Below are positions 6,701 through 8,477 of a stretch of 8,477 bases of DNA, piece by piece. Origin of the DNA: Pasteurellaceae bacterium (GTDB lineage Bacteria > Pseudomonadota > Gammaproteobacteria > Enterobacterales > Pasteurellaceae); the NCBI GenBank assembly GCA_900756875.1, contig CAAELW010000082.1, forward strand, positions 1 to 8,477, given 5' to 3'. A model generated the notes under the pieces. That model saw only the letters and a program-made list of their open reading frames with translations, was not told the DNA's origin and searched no databases. Within the stretch, counting starts at the first letter, position 1, and each line of letters begins with the position of its first letter. Made by a program: the position numbers and the translations under genes.

Positions 6701-8477
6701 GTGCAACTGGTGCGAAAGGTGATACTGGTGCAGCAGGTGCGAAAGGTGATACTGGTGCAACAGGTGCTGATGGTAAGAACGCTGAAGCAGATGTGAAAGA
6801 CAACGGTGACGGTACTCATACTGTGACTATCAAAGATGGTAACGGTAATACTACAACCACTATCGTTAAAGATGGTAAAAATGCAGAAGCTGAAGTTAAA
6901 GACAACGGCAACGGTACTCACACAGTAACTATCAAAGATGGTAACGGTAATACCACAACAGCCATCATCAAAGATGGTGCAACCGGTGCGAAAGGTGATA
7001 CTGGTGCGAAAGGTGATACTGGTGCAACAGGTGCTGATGGTAAAAACGCTGAAGCTGATGTGAAAGACAACGGCGACGGTACTCATACTGTAACTATTAA
7101 AGATGGTAACGGTAATACCACAACGACTATCGTTAAAGATGGTAAGAACGCTGAAGCAGATGTGAAAGACAACGGCGACGGTACTCACACTGTGACTATC
7201 AAAGATGGTAACGGTAACACTACAACGACTATCGTTAAAGATGGTGCGACAGGTGCGAAAGGTGACACTGGTGATAAAGGTGAAGACGGTACCAGCATTA
7301 CAGGTGAAGTTGTAGATAACGGTGACGGTACTCATACTATTACCATTACTGATTTAGGTACTGGCTCAGTGACCACTACTATCGTTAAAGATGGTAAAGA
7401 TGGGGCAACTGGTGCGACAGGTGCAACTGGTGCTGATGGTAAGAACGCTGAAGCAGATGTGAAAGACAACGGCGACGGTACTCATACTGTAACCATTAAA
7501 GATGGTAACGGTAATACCACAACGACTATCGTTAAAGATGGTAAAAACGGTAAAGATGGCGTGATGACTTGGGATATTAAATCTACAGGTAACACAACAC
7601 CAGATTCACAAACCGATGCGAAAACCATTAAACATACCAATACCGTTAACATGGAAGCTGGTGATAATCTAACCGTTAAACAATCTAACGATGATGACGG
7701 TGCAACAGTTAAATTTGCCTTAAACAGCACTGTAACTAACTTAGATAAAGTTGTTGTTAATGGTAAAGATGGTAAAGACGGTAAAGACGGAGTGACCATC
7801 ACAGCGCCTGTTGAAGGTAAAGATGGTAAAGATGGTTCAGACGGCAAAGTTGGAATCAGCGGTAAAGACGGCAAAGATGCAGTTTCTATCTCTGGTAAAG
7901 ACGGCGTTGGTCAAATCGGCTTAACTGGACCGAAAGGTAAAGACGGTAAAGACGGTGCATCTATCAACATCACAACAGACAACGGTAAACAAACACTTGT
8001 AAATCGTGAAGTTGGTGCTGATGGTAAACCAGGTGAAACTACCCAACGTATCATTTACGTACCAACAGACAAAGATGGTAACCCTCTCAAAGATGAGAAC
8101 GGTAATACAATCAAACGTGAAGTTGCAACCATGGATGATGGCTTAGTCTTCGGTGGTAACACAGGAGAAGCACATAAAGCAGCACTTGGTACTCAAGTGA
8201 ATGTTAAAGGTGCAGATGCTAATACTGATTGGAACAAGTTTGATGCTGGTAAAAACATTATGACTCAAGTTAACGGTAATACCATTACTGTGGGATTAGC
8301 GAATGACTTGAACGTCGATAATGTAGATGTTAACAATAATGTAACTGCTAAAGGTACAATCTCAGCACCAACAATCAAAGCGGGTGACACCACAATTAAA
8401 AATGGTGTAGTGACTAACTTAACACATCATATTGACAACCCAACAACAGTTGTGGATGACAAAGTGTTAAATATCAC
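3568..8477 (+). CDS. Giant trimeric autotransporter adhesin (YadA-like, type Vc), 3' end outside the window
   Basis: A surface adhesin exported by Sec as a monomer, which trimerises and is held in the outer membrane by a C-terminal barrel. 1636 codons are open with no stop; the frame continues past the right edge. Order seen: ESPR signal peptide (1-56); YadA-type beta-roll head with repeated AVG/AIG and NA-A motifs (about 80-450); neck ERQIQNVAAGR…TDAVNGSQLY (452-477); Trp-ring-type domains at W492 and W653 (VSWHLNSS); a collagen/beta-module stalk (708-1331); another Trp-ring domain at W1335; a second interrupted Gly-X-Y stretch (about 1400-1467); an FxG-like domain, DDGLVFGGNTGEAHKAALG (from about 1524); and a GIN-like GKNIMTQVNGNTITVGL (1561-1577). 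No cysteine occurs, as usual for this class. The membrane anchor is not in view. Ligand is unknown; adhesion or biofilm is the family expectation. Class assignment is firm. No orthologue name is claimed. Confidence 0.93.
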   Translation, partial: MNKVFKVIWNHATQTWTAVSELGHAKGKTKSKKIVKLTALAGAVLTSLGVSQVAQASVDLGNSAVNISPNGTYNGSNRVGKDSIVVGYQNTANNEWGTTALGANNTAIANAALAVGNNNQATGGASTAMGVSSIASGEASVAIGNVAQATQIRATAVGNRATATQDSASAFGNRANASAQFATAIGDNSHANAAAVAVGTHANAEKQDSIAIGNNAHGAWTNAIAVGKDSVASQDHAIATGTSANASGVQAVGVGSYTKAEGNLTVAVGPYAQASKEAAIAMGSNATAAESNSVAVGQTATAANNNAIAIGTKTKSAGDNAIGIGAYAESTAARATAIGVLSQANGAGSFAGGASAQATGQNSVAIGGAQDGTLGNKAGTAAKATADNAVSIGTNATASIKDSVALGSNSTTSSFAPTNTATVGTLTYSGFAGNSSALGDGAVVSVGKAGSERQIQNVAAGRLTKTSTDAVNGSQLYTVANDLDDKINNHHWVVSGNSTVNAQSKESNVYHKDIVEFQNGKGTTATVVNTPANKSLGEAGKTIVQYNANIVNGDNTEVVYNPDGSVKINAKVAGGKDTTAAVTTTTTDALAVTNTTTGNVTTYNVDAKTGAISTTTAGAATYDKDGDKATGGNYGARLTNVSTVTDIVNNVSWHLNSSPVSGTNGKITEGSDTQAADVKASNTVNINAGKNIEIKRNGTTIEISSTAGEKGEKGEKGDTGAAGSIIEVTVDDDAENGTHTINFTDQTTGSVTTTIVKDGKNGKDGKDGATGAAGKNAEATVVNNNNGTHTVTIVDGNGQTTSTVVKDGKNAEASVTNNGNGTHTLTVVDGNGKTTTTVVKDGATGAKGEKGDTGAAGAKGDTGAKGADGKNAEASVVNNNNGTHTVTIVDGNGQTTSTVVKDGKNAEASVTNNGNGTHTVTIVDGNGNTTTTILKDGATGAKGDTGAAGAKGDTGEKGADGSSITGEVVDNGDGTHTITITDLGTGSVTTTIVKDGKDGKDGATGATGADGKNAEADVKDNGNGTHTVTIKDGNGNTTTTILKDGATGAKGDTGAAGAKGDTGATGADGKNAEADVKDNGDGTHTVTIKDGNGNTTTTIVKDGKNAEAEVKDNGNGTHTVTIKDGNGNTTTAIIKDGATGAKGDTGAKGDTGATGADGKNAEADVKDNGDGTHTVTIKDGNGNTTTTIVKDGKNAEADVKDNGDGTHTVTIKDGNGNTTTTIVKDGATGAKGDTGDKGEDGTSITGEVVDNGDGTHTITITDLGTGSVTTTIVKDGKDGATGATGATGADGKNAEADVKDNGDGTHTVTIKDGNGNTTTTIVKDGKNGKDGVMTWDIKSTGNTTPDSQTDAKTIKHTNTVNMEAGDNLTVKQSNDDDGATVKFALNSTVTNLDKVVVNGKDGKDGKDGVTITAPVEGKDGKDGSDGKVGISGKDGKDAVSISGKDGVGQIGLTGPKGKDGKDGASINITTDNGKQTLVNREVGADGKPGETTQRIIYVPTDKDGNPLKDENGNTIKREVATMDDGLVFGGNTGEAHKAALGTQVNVKGADANTDWNKFDAGKNIMTQVNGNTITVGLANDLNVDNVDVNNNVTAKGTISAPTIKAGDTTIKNGVVTNLTHHIDNPTTVVDDKVLNI
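3679..3687 (-). other. DNA-uptake signal sequence 3, inside the adhesin signal peptide
   Basis: ACCGCACTT on the plus strand is AAGTGCGGT on the minus strand, followed there by CAATTTAA and a later T-rich run that fits the extended signal. It encodes Thr-Ala-Leu of the signal-peptide hydrophobic core. Confidence 0.85.
3802..4920 (+). other. YadA-like beta-roll head region
   Basis: Residues from about 80 to 450 show the 14-16-residue periodicity of left-handed beta-roll heads: an (A/S)-(V/I)-(A/G)-(V/I/L/M)-G core then N/T/Q-A-x-A, as in SVAIGNVAQATQ and NAIAVGKDSVAS. About two dozen turns can be counted loosely. The neck at 4921-4998 closes the head. Such heads usually present the adhesive surface. 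Confidence 0.85.
5689..7560 (+). repeat. Coding repeat: collagen-like Gly-X-Y segments alternating with 13 beta modules
   Basis: Thirteen modules start at 5737, 5890, 5992, 6175, 6277, 6451, 6601, 6775, 6877, 7042, 7144, 7291 and 7441. Ten are type A (34 residues: KNAEA…GTHT…DGNG…TTTTIVKDG). Those at 5737, 6451 and 7291 are type B (35-36 residues, with GTHTI and TGSVTTTIVKDG). Collagen-like Gly-X-Y spacers separate them, except that type A modules often come as direct pairs. Spacers between modules are 15, 27, 24, 15, 24, 21, 15 and 15 residues, with 16 before the first module. Typical triplets are GAK, GDT, GEK, GAT and GKD. There is no proline in the region. The beta modules presumably form interleaved trimeric strands and the spacers triple helices; this is inference. 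Confidence 0.88.
7768..7968 (+). other. Second, interrupted collagen-like segment
   Basis: Residues of about 1400-1467 read as Gly-X-Y triplets, mainly GKD, GSD, GKV and GIS, with breaks at VTITAPVE and at DAVSIS/VGQIG. LTGPKGKDGKDG (7921-7956) contains the only proline inside the Gly-X-Y triplets of the window. Related motifs followed by an arginine-rich RIIYV strand and an FxG domain recur in other Pasteurellaceae and Neisseriaceae trimeric adhesins, from memory. Confidence 0.7.

Noticed and set aside
6526..7335. Long minus-strand open frame (269 codons) rich in Ser, Thr, Val, Phe and Cys
   Set aside because: It is the antisense shadow of the repetitive adhesin stalk: repeated ACC/ACT/GGT codons keep the reverse frame open. 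It has no Shine-Dalgarno and shows the same module periodicity.
5890..7542. Regular repeats resembling a CRISPR or satellite array
   Set aside because: The repeats are in frame, encode a conserved 34-residue module and diverge synonymously; no spacer-repeat structure of CRISPR size.
7482..7874. Minus-strand frame rich in LPSLP repeats
   Set aside because: Reverse reading of GGTAAAGATGGT-type codons of the adhesin; no independent coding evidence.
3568..8477. Search for phase-variable simple repeats (tetranucleotides or long homopolymers) in the adhesin
   Set aside because: No tract long enough for on/off slippage was seen in the coding region or leader; repeat changes would be in frame.

Overview
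The window looks like a Haemophilus-type Pasteurellaceae chromosome, most likely Haemophilus parainfluenzae or a close relative. Three copies of the 9-bp Haemophilus DNA-uptake core (AAGTGCGGT, all read from the minus strand) are present. The base composition is AT-rich, an OmpP2-like porin is encoded, and a hot-dog thioesterase/ferrochelatase pair resembles the neighbouring H. influenzae genes HI1161/HI1160. Species assignment is inference.

Layout. 1-328: the tail of whatever lies to the left, a strong terminator, then the promoter and structured leader of the porin. 329-1372 (+): an OmpP2-family outer-membrane porin, closed by a hairpin terminator. 1373-1783: convergent intergenic space holding a MITE/REP-like palindromic element and an exact-boundary 162-bp tandem duplication that carries the last 23 bp of hemH. 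1784-3171 (-): a two-gene operon, hot-dog acyl-CoA thioesterase followed by ferrochelatase (hemH), joined by an ATGA start/stop overlap. 3172-3567: an AT-rich divergent intergenic region with three TTTACATA repeats, a candidate promoter, and a leader of about 160 nt with mutually exclusive pairings. 3568-8477 (+): one uninterrupted reading frame of 1636 codons that leaves the right edge without a stop. It encodes the N-terminal part of a giant trimeric autotransporter adhesin (type Vc secretion).

The adhesin dominates the window. It has an ESPR-type extended signal peptide, a YadA-like left-handed beta-roll head, a neck, Trp-ring-type domains, and then a stalk of about 620 residues. In that stalk, proline-free collagen-like Gly-X-Y segments alternate with 13 copies of a 34-36-residue beta-rich module. 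A second collagen-like stretch and an FxG-type domain follow. The membrane anchor must lie beyond the window. The collagen-like spacers between modules are all multiples of three residues, and the modules form higher-order duplications, so the stalk looks built to change length in frame.

Functionally, the window combines two surface proteins (porin and adhesin) with a housekeeping haem/acyl-CoA operon. No mobile-element transposase, tRNA, rRNA or CRISPR array is visible.
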